Source: Actinomadura rayongensis (GTDB lineage Bacteria > Actinomycetota > Actinomycetes > Streptosporangiales > Streptosporangiaceae). From it: a stretch of 64,000 bases of DNA. Below, one piece after another: positions 32,969 through 40,326 of this stretch. A program made the position numbers and the translations under genes. The notes beneath the pieces were generated by a model. That model had not been told where the DNA came from and did not search any database. It was given only the letters and a program-made list of their open reading frames with translations. Position 1 is the first letter of the stretch. Every line of letters begins with the position of its first letter. The stretch is from the NCBI RefSeq assembly GCF_009831215.1, contig NZ_WUTW01000005.1, positions 62,001 to 126,000 of the forward strand, given 5' to 3'.

Positions 32969-33952
32969 TTACGCCCGGCGCGCGGGCTGCCGGCGCAGCG
33001 CGATCTCGGCGTTGGCGCCGGTGTCCGGCGGGACGACGACCGCCTGCGCGGCGGCGACGCCCCCGGCCAGCAGTTCGGCGTCCACCGGGACGTTCCGCTT
33101 GACCAGCGCGAGCGCGATCGGGCCGAGTTCGCGGTGCCGCGCGGCCGAGCCGACGAACCCGACCGTCCGGCCGCCGGGGACCTCGACCGGGTCGCCGTGG
33201 GCGGGCAGCCGGTCGACGCTGCCGTCCAGGTGCAGGAACGTCAGGCGGCGCGGCGGACGGCCGAGGTTCTCCACGCGCGCGACCGTCTCCTGGCCCCGGT
33301 AGCAGCCCTTGTGCAGGTGGACGGCCGTCTCGATCCAGCCCATCTCGTGCGGGATCGCGCGCTCGTCGGTGTCGCGCCCGAACCGGGGGACGTGCGCCTC
33401 GATGCGCAGCGCCTCGTACGCCCACAGGCCCGCCGGGCGCAGGTCGGTCGCGCCGAGCGCGGCGCGCGGGACCAGCGTCGTGGTGAGCCCGGCGACGTCC
33501 GGGAACGCGACGCCCGCGAACGTCGCGGGACCGGTCACGGCGGCGTACTCGGCGGTGACGTCGGCGACCTCGACGCGGAGCATGAACCGCATCCGGTCCA
33601 GGAAGGCGACGAGGGCGGGCGCGGTACCCGGCTCGACGTGCGCGAGGACGGACTCCCCGTCGTCCACGAGGTGCAGGTGGTGCTCGATGCGCCCGTTGGC
33701 GTCCAGCAGCAGCGCCTGCGTCGGCTCGTGCGGGGCGAGCGCGTCGAGGCGCTGGCTGAGCAGGCTGTGCAGCCACGACAGCCGGTCCGGCCCGGACACG
33801 CGGACGACCCCGCGATTGCTCCGGTCCACGAAGGCGCCGCCGGTTTCGAGCGCCCGCTGTTCCTGCGCCGGTTTGCCGTAGTGCGCGGCGACGTCCTGGT
33901 CGGGCGCGTCGGCGGCGACGGCCCCGTGCAGATCGAGCAGCGGACTCCTCAT
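32969..33952 (-). CDS. ygfZ: Folate-binding protein YgfZ
   Basis: A 327-residue GcvT-like protein with the YgfZ signature KGCYRGQE (in HLHKGCYRGQETVARV). YgfZ uses folate in repair or assembly of some iron-sulfur proteins; it lacks the aminomethyltransferase active site. The ATG at 33952 is preferred; a GTG at 33958 is in frame. It follows the Fur-family gene after 18 bases, so the two probably form an operon. Confidence 0.9.
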   Translation of the reverse strand: MRSPLLDLHGAVAADAPDQDVAAHYGKPAQEQRALETGGAFVDRSNRGVVRVSGPDRLSWLHSLLSQRLDALAPHEPTQALLLDANGRIEHHLHLVDDGESVLAHVEPGTAPALVAFLDRMRFMLRVEVADVTAEYAAVTGPATFAGVAFPDVAGLTTTLVPRAALGATDLRPAGLWAYEALRIEAHVPRFGRDTDERAIPHEMGWIETAVHLHKGCYRGQETVARVENLGRPPRRLTFLHLDGSVDRLPAHGDPVEVPGGRTVGFVGSAARHRELGPIALALVKRNVPVDAELLAGGVAAAQAVVVPPDTGANAEIALRRQPARRA

Positions 33953-33970
33953 GGTCACCAGACTATGCGC

Positions 33971-34384
33971 TCACTCCCGGCAGTCGCGGCACTCGCCGTA
34001 GACCGTGAGGTGATGCACGTCGGTGACGAATCCGAACCGCTCGGCGAGTTCCGCCGCCAGCCCGGACGCGGCGGACGGGTCGGCGTCCTCGGCCCGTCCG
34101 CAGCCCCGGCAGACGAGGTGGATGTGCTCGGCCTCGGTCGCCAGGTGGTAGTTCGGCGGGCCGTGCCCGAGGTGCGCGTGCTTGACGAGCCCGAGTTCCT
34201 CCAGCAGCTCCAGCGTCCGGTAGACGGTGGAGATGTTCACGCCCTGCGCGGTGCGCCGCACCTGCGCGCAGATCTCCTCGGGGGTCGCGTGCTCAAGGGC
34301 CGCGACGGCCTCCAGGACGAGCTGCCGCTGGGGCGTGATCCGGTATCCCTTGGCCCGCAGCTCCTCCTGCCACGTGTCCACCAT
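33971..34384 (-). CDS. Fur-family metalloregulator
   Basis: A 137-residue Fur-type repressor. The winged helix contains ITPQRQLVLEAVAALEHATP and GVNISTVYRTLELLEELGLV. The regulatory metal site has HIHLVCRGCG, and the structural zinc site CRGC plus CRDC is complete. Its metal or peroxide ligand cannot be read with certainty. The ATG at 34384 is used because the family starts here. Located in an operon with ygfZ, it probably links metal or oxidative status to Fe-S protein upkeep. Confidence 0.9.
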   Translation of the reverse strand: MVDTWQEELRAKGYRITPQRQLVLEAVAALEHATPEEICAQVRRTAQGVNISTVYRTLELLEELGLVKHAHLGHGPPNYHLATEAEHIHLVCRGCGRAEDADPSAASGLAAELAERFGFVTDVHHLTVYGECRDCRE

Positions 34385-34413
34385 GCGCCGAGTGTATGTC
34401 GCCGAAAACACGC

Positions 34414-34441
34414 TTGCCTCGTCTCGCACGGGTCGCATAAC
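34414..34441 (+). promoter_or_regulatory. Promoter of the short RNA
   Basis: TTGCCT (34414-34419) and CATAAC (34436-34441) are spaced by 16 bases and point right, away from the Fur gene. Transcription would begin near 34448, just before an unusually long Shine-Dalgarno sequence. Confidence 0.5.
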
Positions 34442-34475
34442 GTGCAGCCACGCAGGAAAGGAGGTGGTCCTAGGT

Positions 34476-34514
34476 ATGAGTGACAGTAGGGCTTGCGAGG
34501 TGGCTGTCCGCTAG
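34476..34514 (+). CDS. Small ORF / possible orphan leader peptide
   Basis: A 12-residue ORF, MSDSRACEVAVR, 11 bases after the core of a long Shine-Dalgarno sequence. It contains one Cys codon. Its location between a Fur/YgfZ pair and a nitrobindin/DsrE pair is where related actinobacteria, as I recall, carry rhodanese-type sulfurtransferase genes; a cysteine- or sulfur-responsive leader would fit. That link is inference. Confidence 0.5.
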   Translation: MSDSRACEVAVR

Positions 34515-34646
34515 TCGCCGTCACGCCTCGGACCCACCGCTCTTGCAGGCGAGCTAGCCGCCTGTCGGGGCACGGGCACCGGTCGTGGACGCGACCGGCG
34601 AATTCCAGGCAGGCACCGGGCCTCCGAACCAGATGAGCCAGTCCTC

Positions 34647-35174
34647 TCATCGCCCCCGCACCCGCGGGGAAGGTTCGGGGGCTTCTTCCTTTTCCGCGAC
34701 CGCCCGCTCGTAGGCGGCGCGCAGCAGGTCCGACGCGCGCGGACGGCCCGGGTCCGGGCGCGGTACCCCGAGGTGCAGTTCGCGCAGCTCGTCCATCAGG
34801 TCGTTCCACAGCTCCGGCCCGCCCTCTTCCAGCAGCTTCGCCCGGACGCCCAGTTCGTGGGACGTCGGCCGGTGCGCGAGGCCCCAGGTGCCGAGCGCCG
34901 CCATGACCGGCACCGTCTCGATGCCCGCCTCGGTGAGGCTGTAGGTTCCGCGCCGTCCGCGCCCGGCGTCCTCGTGGGTGAGCAGGCCGCCCGCCACCAG
35001 CGCCTTCAGTCGGCTGCTCAGGATGTTGGACGCGATCCCTTCGTCGTTCAGGGTGAGCAGTTCGCGGAAGTGCCGCCGGTTCCCGAAGATCACGTCGCGC
35101 AGCACGATCAGGCTCCACCGGTCGCCCAGCGCCTCGACCGCCGCGTTGATCGCGCATCCCGACCGCGGTTCCAT
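34647..35174 (-). CDS. HxlR-family transcriptional regulator
   Basis: A 175-residue winged-helix protein. It begins with the HxlR pattern CAINAAVEALGDRWSLIVLR followed by DVIFGNRRHFRELL, then ILSSRLKALVAGGLLTHEDA. The Cys near residue 7 (SGCAINAA) is the position used for thiol sensing in QorR/HypR-like members. A C-terminal tail of about 60 residues extends beyond the typical ~120-residue family length. The ATG at 35174 has GGAGG upstream. Divergent from a reductase gene across two related operator-like repeats. Confidence 0.87.
   Translation of the reverse strand: MEPRSGCAINAAVEALGDRWSLIVLRDVIFGNRRHFRELLTLNDEGIASNILSSRLKALVAGGLLTHEDAGRGRRGTYSLTEAGIETVPVMAALGTWGLAHRPTSHELGVRAKLLEEGGPELWNDLMDELRELHLGVPRPDPGRPRASDLLRAAYERAVAEKEEAPEPSPRVRGR
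34652..34693 (+). terminator. Terminator of the short RNA
   Basis: GCCCCCG (34652-34658) pairs with CGGGGGC (34676-34682), enclosing a second small palindrome CCCGCGGG, and is followed by TTCTTCCTTTT. It lies in the last codons of the convergent HxlR gene. On the plus strand it has the form of an intrinsic terminator. Confidence 0.6.
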
Positions 35175-35190
35175 GCTCGCCTCCAAGTGG

Positions 35191-35251
35191 TTGCATCTCG
35201 CAAGCACCTAGTCTACGCTCCTCTTAGCGATTGCGAAACGCAATCACCTAG
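35191..35251. promoter_or_regulatory. Duplicated operator between HxlR gene and reductase gene
   Basis: Two 21-base sites, 35191-35211 and 35231-35251, are exactly 40 bases apart and share TTGC, four variable bases, then CGCAA, one base, CACCTAG. The second contains a perfect palindrome GATTGCG-AAA-CGCAATC (35229-35245); the first is an imperfect version. They are likely HxlR binding sites controlling both genes. Confidence 0.7.
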
Positions 35252-35261
35252 GGAGGATGAC

Positions 35262-35909
35262 ATGTCCCGTGTACGCGTCCACAACTTCGGCGTCTCGCTC
35301 GACGGCTTCGCCACCGGCGAGGGCCAGACCCTGGAGTCCCCGTTCGGCCACGCCGGCGGACGGCTCATGACGTGGTTCCTCGGCACCCGGACGTTCCGCG
35401 CGATGCAGGGCAAGTCCGACGGCAGCCACGGCGTGGACGAGACGTTCGCCAGCCAGTTCGGGCCGGGCATCGGCGCGGAGATCATGGGCCGCAACAAGTT
35501 CGGCCCGCAGCGCGGCCCCTGGGAGAACCACGACTGGAACGGCTGGTGGGGCGACAACCCGCCGTTCCACACGCCCGTGTTCGTCCTCACGCACCACCCG
35601 CGGCCGTCCGTCGAGATGGAAGGCGGAACGACGTTCCACTTCGTCGACGCGCCGATCGAGGACGTCCTGAAGCAGGCGCGCGAGGCCGCCGGCGGGCTGG
35701 ACGTGCGGATCGGCGGCGGGCCGAGCACCGTCCGCGCCTACCTCGCGGCCGACCTCATCGACCACCTGCACGTCGTGATCTCGCCGATCATCCTCGGCCG
35801 GGGCGTGCGGCTGTGGGACGGGCTCGAAGGCATGGAGGAGCGCTTCGATGTCGAGTCCGTGACGTCCCCGGCGGGCGTCACGCACATGACCTTCACCCGG
35901 CGCGCTTGA
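35262..35909 (+). CDS. Dihydrofolate reductase-like (RibD C-terminal) protein
   Basis: A 215-residue protein of the RibD-C/DHFR superfamily. It starts VRVHNFGVSLDGFATGEGQT, contains AEIMGRNKFG and HFVDAPIEDVLKQAR, the cofactor-binding glycine motif DVRIGGGPSTVRAYL, and HLHVVISPIILGRG. It is probably an NADPH-dependent reductase of unknown substrate, not the folate enzyme itself. The ATG at 35262 has GGGAGG upstream. Its promoter lies among the HxlR operator repeats. Confidence 0.88.
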   Translation: MSRVRVHNFGVSLDGFATGEGQTLESPFGHAGGRLMTWFLGTRTFRAMQGKSDGSHGVDETFASQFGPGIGAEIMGRNKFGPQRGPWENHDWNGWWGDNPPFHTPVFVLTHHPRPSVEMEGGTTFHFVDAPIEDVLKQAREAAGGLDVRIGGGPSTVRAYLAADLIDHLHVVISPIILGRGVRLWDGLEGMEERFDVESVTSPAGVTHMTFTRRA

Positions 35910-36393
35910 GCTGCGCCGACAGGTGCACCTGGAGCGGCTGACCCATCGCCGCCATCTCGTACACCCAGCCGAGATCGCGCGCGCCGTCCTTCTCCGGCAG
36001 GAGCCCGTACATCCGGGTCCCGGCCGTGACCTCCTTCGCCGAGGCGGTGCGCGCGACGACGTCGGTCTGCAGCTCGATGCGGTGGAACGCGACGTTCCCG
36101 ACGTAGATCTCCACGATCCCCGTCGGGTGCGCCAGCGTCACCTCGACCTCGTTGTTCGGCCGGGGCCGCCAGTAGCCGGTCTCGCGGCCGAGCGGACGGC
36201 CGAGCGAACCGTCCTCCTCGATGAGCCACGTCCTGCTCTCGTAGATCAGGAACGGCTTGCCGTTGTGGCCGAACGTGACCTCCTGGCCGAACCGGAACTC
36301 CTCGATGGTCGGGTAGTCGCCGACCCCGGCGCCCTTCCAGGTGCCGAGCAGGAATTCCAGCGGCTTCAGATCGGGATGAAGATCGGGCTCCAT
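35893..36393 (-). CDS. Nitrobindin (THAP4-like haem-binding beta-barrel)
   Basis: A 166-residue protein of the FABP-like nitrobindin family. The N-terminal motif LEFLLGTWKGAGVGDYPTIE carries the G-x-W-x-G-x-G pattern, and the C-terminal QVHLSAQLKRAG places a proximal haem His in the last strand. Such proteins bind ferric haem and isomerise peroxynitrite to nitrate (Rv0813c in M. tuberculosis). The ATG at 36393 fits the family start. Its 3' end overlaps the convergent reductase gene by 17 bases. Confidence 0.88.
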   Translation of the reverse strand: MEPDLHPDLKPLEFLLGTWKGAGVGDYPTIEEFRFGQEVTFGHNGKPFLIYESRTWLIEEDGSLGRPLGRETGYWRPRPNNEVEVTLAHPTGIVEIYVGNVAFHRIELQTDVVARTASAKEVTAGTRMYGLLPEKDGARDLGWVYEMAAMGQPLQVHLSAQLKRAG

Positions 36394-36447
36394 GGCGTCC
36401 GAGCGTAGCGGGACCCCGAAGGCGCCGCGTCCGGCTAGCACGTCCGG

Positions 36448-36537
36448 CTAGCGCAGCCGGTTCAGCCGGACGACCAGCAGCGTCAGCACCGCCGCGACGA
36501 GCCCGCACGCCAGCACGAGGATGATCGCGTTCGCCAT
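36448..36537 (-). CDS. Possible 29-residue membrane peptide
   Basis: A short ORF, MANAIILVLACGLVAAVLTL followed by LVVRLNRLR, a single hydrophobic helix with a basic end. It fills the gap between nitrobindin and the divergent DsrE gene. There is no strong ribosome-binding site; a -10-like TAGGGT lies shortly upstream. Weak support beyond its amino acid pattern. Confidence 0.4.
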   Translation of the reverse strand: MANAIILVLACGLVAAVLTLLVVRLNRLR

Positions 36538-36599
36538 GCCCACGCGCCGACCCTACCGCCCGCCGGGCGCGCGCACCGGGCGGGTCTAGAGTGCCCGGC

Positions 36600-36962
36600 A
36601 TGGCCAAGTCTCTGGTGATCAAGGTGACCGCGGGCGCGGACGGCGCCGAGCGGTGCAACCAGGCGTTCACCGTCGCGGCGGCGGCGGTCGCGAGCGGCGT
36701 GCCGGTGTCGCTGTGGCTGACCGGCGAGTCCGCCTGGTTCGCGCTGCCCGGCCGCGCCGCCGACCTCGAACTGCCGCACGCCGCGCCGCTGCCCGACCTG
36801 CTGGCGGCCGTCCTCGCGGGCGGCCGGGTGACGCTCTGCACGCAGTGCGCGGCGCGGCGCGGCATCGGCGCCGACGACGTCATCGACGGCGTCCGGATCG
36901 CGGGCGCCCCCACGTTCGTCGAGGAGATCCTGGCCGAGGGGACGCAGGCGCTCATCTACTGA
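36600..36962 (+). CDS. DsrE-family sulfur-relay-like protein
   Basis: A 120-residue DsrE/DsrF-like protein. It starts KSLVIKVTAGADGAERCNQA and contains VPVSLWLTGESAWFALPG and RVTLCTQCAARRG, with two cysteines in a C-x-x-C (C-T-Q-C) pair at the position of the sulfur-carrying cysteine. Its role is probably in sulfur transfer or redox. The ATG at 36600 is chosen; it overlaps the convergent desaturase gene by 7 bases at its end. Confidence 0.85.
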   Translation: MAKSLVIKVTAGADGAERCNQAFTVAAAAVASGVPVSLWLTGESAWFALPGRAADLELPHAAPLPDLLAAVLAGGRVTLCTQCAARRGIGADDVIDGVRIAGAPTFVEEILAEGTQALIY

Positions 36963-37849
36963 GCGACCTGCTGACCCACGGCCCGGCGGAACGGCCAGGC
37001 CAGCGCGGCGCGGAAGCCGCGCGGATCGGGGAAGGACGCCGGGTCGTCCAGGCCGAGCGCGTCCGGCACGCGGCGCGGGGTGTGGACGAACGTGCGGAAG
37101 ACGAGGTCCCACACCGCGACGACCGAGCCGTAGTTGACCCGTTCGCCCGCGCCGTGGTGCCAGCGGTGCGTCTCCGCGCCGACCAGCAGGTAGTTGAGCG
37201 GGCCGGTGCGGATGTCGGAGTTCACGTGGCTGATCGTCTGCTGGAGGTTGAGGACGAGCACGGCCAGGAACGCCGCCCCCGGCGTCGCGCCGCTCAGCCG
37301 GAAGACGACCAGCGCCATCAGGAACCGGGACGCCAGCAGGTCGATCGGGTGGAACACCAGGTGCATCAGCACGTACACCTGCGACGGCGAGTGGTGCACC
37401 CCGTGCGCCCGCCACAGGCGCGGCAGCGTGTGCGCCGCGCGGTGGTAGCCGTACCAGAGCAGGTCGAGCGCGAGCAGCACCACGGCCGCCTGCGCGACGA
37501 CCGGCAGCGCCGCGACCGGGCCGAACCCGCCGTCCGGCACCAGGCGGACGGCCGCCAGCGCGACGCCGAGCGCGGCGATCTGCTCGGTGACGAACGAGAG
37601 CCCGATGAACGGGAGATCGCGGCCGACGAGGCTGTCCTTCGTCATCCGCCAGCGGTCGAGCAGCGGGTTCGCCCGCTCCACCGCGAAGGCGACGGCGACG
37701 GTCGTCAGCGCGAGCAGCCCCACCGCCGCGTCCGTCGTGAGCGGCACCCGGCGGGTGAGCGTGGCCCACGCGACGGCGCCGGTGAGGGCGGCGAGGAACG
37801 GATAGGTACCGTAGGTCAGGACCGGCCGGGCCGGTGTTCGCAGTTCCAT
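36956..37849 (-). CDS. Sterol desaturase / fatty acid hydroxylase family protein
   Basis: A 297-residue membrane di-iron enzyme. The three histidine clusters are present: GYHRAAHTLPRLWRAHGVHH (HxxxH and HxxHH), HLVFHPID, and HRWHHGAGE. About five helices surround them. It would hydroxylate or desaturate a lipid or carotenoid. The ATG at 37849 is used; it overlaps by two bases the mirror ATG of the divergent AraC frame, so regulation by the AraC protein is likely. Confidence 0.88.
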   Translation of the reverse strand: MELRTPARPVLTYGTYPFLAALTGAVAWATLTRRVPLTTDAAVGLLALTTVAVAFAVERANPLLDRWRMTKDSLVGRDLPFIGLSFVTEQIAALGVALAAVRLVPDGGFGPVAALPVVAQAAVVLLALDLLWYGYHRAAHTLPRLWRAHGVHHSPSQVYVLMHLVFHPIDLLASRFLMALVVFRLSGATPGAAFLAVLVLNLQQTISHVNSDIRTGPLNYLLVGAETHRWHHGAGERVNYGSVVAVWDLVFRTFVHTPRRVPDALGLDDPASFPDPRGFRAALAWPFRRAVGQQVAQ

Positions 37850-37889
37850 GCCGCCACGGTCGCGGCGGGTCGGGAGGGCGGGCTTCCCC

Positions 37890-38849
37890 TTGCACGCAAC
37901 GCCTTTGCCTTCGTCCGCACCGCCCGTCGAGCTGCAGCTCCGGGCCTTCGCGGACGCGCACGGCGTCGTCGCCGACAGCGCCGGCGCCGCCGACTGGCTG
38001 GCGCCGCTGTGGCGGGCGCTGCGGGCCGCCGGGATCGCGCGGCCGGGGCTGGCGTTCGCCGCGTGGGCGGAGACGGCGATGCTGGGCGGGCTCGTCCCGC
38101 CGATCCTCGCCAACAGCCCGGACGTCGGCGCGCTGCTCGCCGTCCTCCAGCGCTACCACCCGCTGCTCGGCCGCAACGAGCTGGTGGTCGAGCGCGCCGG
38201 GGCGGGCGCGACGCTCACGCTCCGGTCCCCCGACGGCGGCGCGGCCGATCCCGACACCGTCGACGCCTGTTTCGGCGTGATGTGCCATGTGCTCGCGCGG
38301 CTCACGGGGGGCGCGGCGCGTCCGGACCGCGTCCGGCTGCGGCGTTCCGAGCCCGCCGATCCCGCCGCGCATCGCGCCGCCTTCGGGACGGTCGCGTTCG
38401 GGCAGCCGCGCGACGCCTGCGACCTCGGCCCCGGCGCGCTCGCGGCGCGGATCCGGCAGGCGGACCCGGTCGTCCTCGCGATGCTCGAACCGTACGCCGA
38501 GCAGCGGCTCGCGGCGGCGCGGGCGCCCTGGTCGGCGACGATCGAGCCGGTCATGCGGCGGCTGTCGGACGGCGCGCCGCCGCGCCTGCCGGACGTCGCG
38601 CGGGCGCTCGCGGTCAGCCCCCGCACGCTCCAGCTCCGGCTGCGCGCCGAGGGCCTGTCCTACGCGGCGCTCGCCGACGCGTTCCGCCGCGACCGGGCGC
38701 TGGCCCTGCTCGCCGCGACGACGCTGCCCGTCACCGCGATCGCCGCGCGCCTCGGCTTCGCGACCCCGGCGGCGTTCACCCGGGCCGTCCGCCGCTGGAC
38801 GGGCGAGACCCCGACCGCCTACCGCGCCGGGGTCACGCGCGGCCGGTGA
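37890..38849 (+). CDS. AraC-family regulator (OruR/Arabinose_bd-type)
   Basis: A 319-residue regulator. An N-terminal ligand-type domain (VELQLRAFADAHGVVADS ... GGLVPPILANSPDVGALLAVL) precedes a C-terminal AraC DNA-binding domain with LPDVARALAVSPRTLQLRLR and ARLGFATPAAFTRAVRRWTG. The frame is open back to an ATG at 37848, but this would overlap the divergent gene; the TTG at 37890, after GGGAGG, is preferred. Probably controls the divergent sterol desaturase gene. Its 3' end overlaps the next convergent gene by 17 bases. Confidence 0.8.
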   Translation: MHATPLPSSAPPVELQLRAFADAHGVVADSAGAADWLAPLWRALRAAGIARPGLAFAAWAETAMLGGLVPPILANSPDVGALLAVLQRYHPLLGRNELVVERAGAGATLTLRSPDGGAADPDTVDACFGVMCHVLARLTGGAARPDRVRLRRSEPADPAAHRAAFGTVAFGQPRDACDLGPGALAARIRQADPVVLAMLEPYAEQRLAAARAPWSATIEPVMRRLSDGAPPRLPDVARALAVSPRTLQLRLRAEGLSYAALADAFRRDRALALLAATTLPVTAIAARLGFATPAAFTRAVRRWTGETPTAYRAGVTRGR

Positions 38850-39291
38850 CCAGGACGAACCCGGCGTCGTCCTCGTCCTCGGGGATGATCCGCGCGTCGA
38901 ACCCCGCCGCGGTCAGGATCCGGGCCAGGGCCGGGTGCATGACGGCGTGGACCGCGCTCTCGAACGCGTCGCCGTCGCTGTTCATCCGGCCCCGCAGCGC
39001 CCACGAGACGACCACGCCGTCGTCGCGCAGCCAGGTCGCGACGTGGAATCCGCCGGACCCCTCGCCCGCGGTGTCGTGCCGGTCCATTCCGGCGGACTCC
39101 AGCGCCGCGCCGATCTCCTCGTTCAGCGGCGCCGAGCCCTCCACGCGCCGCAGGAAGGACACGACGTCCTCGCGCGGCACCATGTCGAAGACGCTCGGGG
39201 GCCAGCCGGTGCGCTCCCGGAGTTCGTCGATCGTGAGGTCGCCGACGTCGCGGGGCGCGCCGCCGGACGAGAGCGGGAACGGATCCGTCAT
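38833..39291 (-). CDS. Hypothetical protein
   Basis: A 152-residue protein without a family I recognise. It has a helical N-terminal half (DLTIDELRERTGWPPSVFDM) with acidic residues and a beta-rich half (GGFHVATWLRDDGVVVSWAL, FDARIIPEDEDDAGFVLVTG). There is no signal peptide or membrane helix. The ATG at 39291 is used. It lies between an AraC gene and an SDR gene. Confidence 0.6.
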   Translation of the reverse strand: MTDPFPLSSGGAPRDVGDLTIDELRERTGWPPSVFDMVPREDVVSFLRRVEGSAPLNEEIGAALESAGMDRHDTAGEGSGGFHVATWLRDDGVVVSWALRGRMNSDGDAFESAVHAVMHPALARILTAAGFDARIIPEDEDDAGFVLVTGRA

Positions 39292-39353
39292 GGACGGGAC
39301 GCTACTCCTCGTCACGGGACGCTCACCCTGGGAACACACAAATCAGTTGCGTC

Positions 39354-40268
39354 TCAGCGGTAACCGGTCGTGTCGGCGGGCTTCCCGGCGTCCTGCACCT
39401 CGGTGATGTAGCGCCACGCGTCGGGACGGCTGCCGTCCAGGTCGGTGAAGCCGTACTCCTGCGCGAGCCCCCCGCTGGACAGGGACCGCCCGTTCCACCG
39501 CTCCTTGTCCGGATCGGCGGCGAGGGCGGCGACGGCCCGTCCCGTGAAGCGCGGCGTCTCAGAGATCGCGAAGTGCGGCTCCTTCGCCAGCGCGTCGCGC
39601 CAGGTCTCCTCGGTGACGCCGAAGGTCTCCAGCATGATCTCCGAGCGCATCCAGCCCGGCGTGAGCGCGACGGCCGTCGCGCCGAGCGGCCCGAGCTCCT
39701 GCGCCTGCGCGTACGCCATCCGCAGCACGGACGTCTTGGCCAGGTCGTAGAAGAACGAGACCCGGTAGTTGTCGGCGTTGTACTGCGCGGTGCCGTCGGT
39801 CATCTCGACCACCAGCCCGCCGGGGTTGCGCAGCAGCAGCGGGAGCGCGTGGTGGCTGGTGATGATGTGGGTGTCGACGGCGAGCCGCAGGATGCGCAGC
39901 CCCTTGTCGAGGTCGTGCTCCCAGAGCTTGGCGTCCCAGCTGAACATCAGCTCGCCGCCCCAGATGTCGTTGACGAGGACGTCCAGCCGTCCCCGCTCGG
40001 CGTCGATGCGCTCCACCAGCGCCCGGACCTGCGCGCTCTCCAGATGGTCGACGGCCACGGCGATTCCCGTGCCCCCGGCCGCCGTCACCAGCTCGGCGGT
40101 CTCCTCGATGGTCTCGGGCCGGTCCATCTCCGACCGCCGGGCGCGCGTGCTGCGTCCCGTCACGTAGACCGTCGCGCCCGCCGCCCCCAGCTCGACCGCG
40201 ATGCCCCGTCCGGCGCCGCGCGTCCCGCCGGCAACGAGCGCCACCTTCCCCTGCAACGATTTCGTCAT
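39354..40268 (-). CDS. Short-chain dehydrogenase/reductase
   Basis: A 304-residue classical SDR with the dinucleotide motif GGTRGAGRGIAVELG, a VNDIWGGE in place of the NNAG motif, and the catalytic Y-x-x-x-K in FFYDLAKTSVLRMA. It resembles the DHRS1-like group. An ATG at 40280 is the alternative start. Substrate unknown. Upstream and divergent stretches hold no clear operator. Confidence 0.82.
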   Translation of the reverse strand: MTKSLQGKVALVAGGTRGAGRGIAVELGAAGATVYVTGRSTRARRSEMDRPETIEETAELVTAAGGTGIAVAVDHLESAQVRALVERIDAERGRLDVLVNDIWGGELMFSWDAKLWEHDLDKGLRILRLAVDTHIITSHHALPLLLRNPGGLVVEMTDGTAQYNADNYRVSFFYDLAKTSVLRMAYAQAQELGPLGATAVALTPGWMRSEIMLETFGVTEETWRDALAKEPHFAISETPRFTGRAVAALAADPDKERWNGRSLSSGGLAQEYGFTDLDGSRPDAWRYITEVQDAGKPADTTGYR

Positions 40269-40326
40269 GCGACCGAGCATGGCGCGAATACCTGACAGCC
40301 GACGTCATCTTTGCACCGTCGTTCCG

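Larger units (their letters stand above)
34448..34693 (+). ncRNA. Probable short regulatory RNA with small ORF and terminator
   Basis: This stretch has its own promoter-like sequence, a ribosome-binding site nearly fully complementary to the 16S rRNA 3' end (GGAAAGGAGGTGGTCC at 34455-34470), a 12-codon ORF, stable stems (CCGGTCG with CGACCGG, 7 bases; and GGTGGTCC of the Shine-Dalgarno against GGACCCACC at 34530-34538) and a terminator at its end. The transcript would be about 245 bases and end inside the convergent HxlR gene, before any downstream gene on the same strand. It looks like an attenuator leader without a structural gene. Confidence 0.5.

Noticed and set aside
35262..35909. True dihydrofolate reductase (FolA)
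   Set aside because: The RibD-C type glycine motif and overall length fit the DHFR-like superfamily, but the folate-binding FolA pattern is absent.
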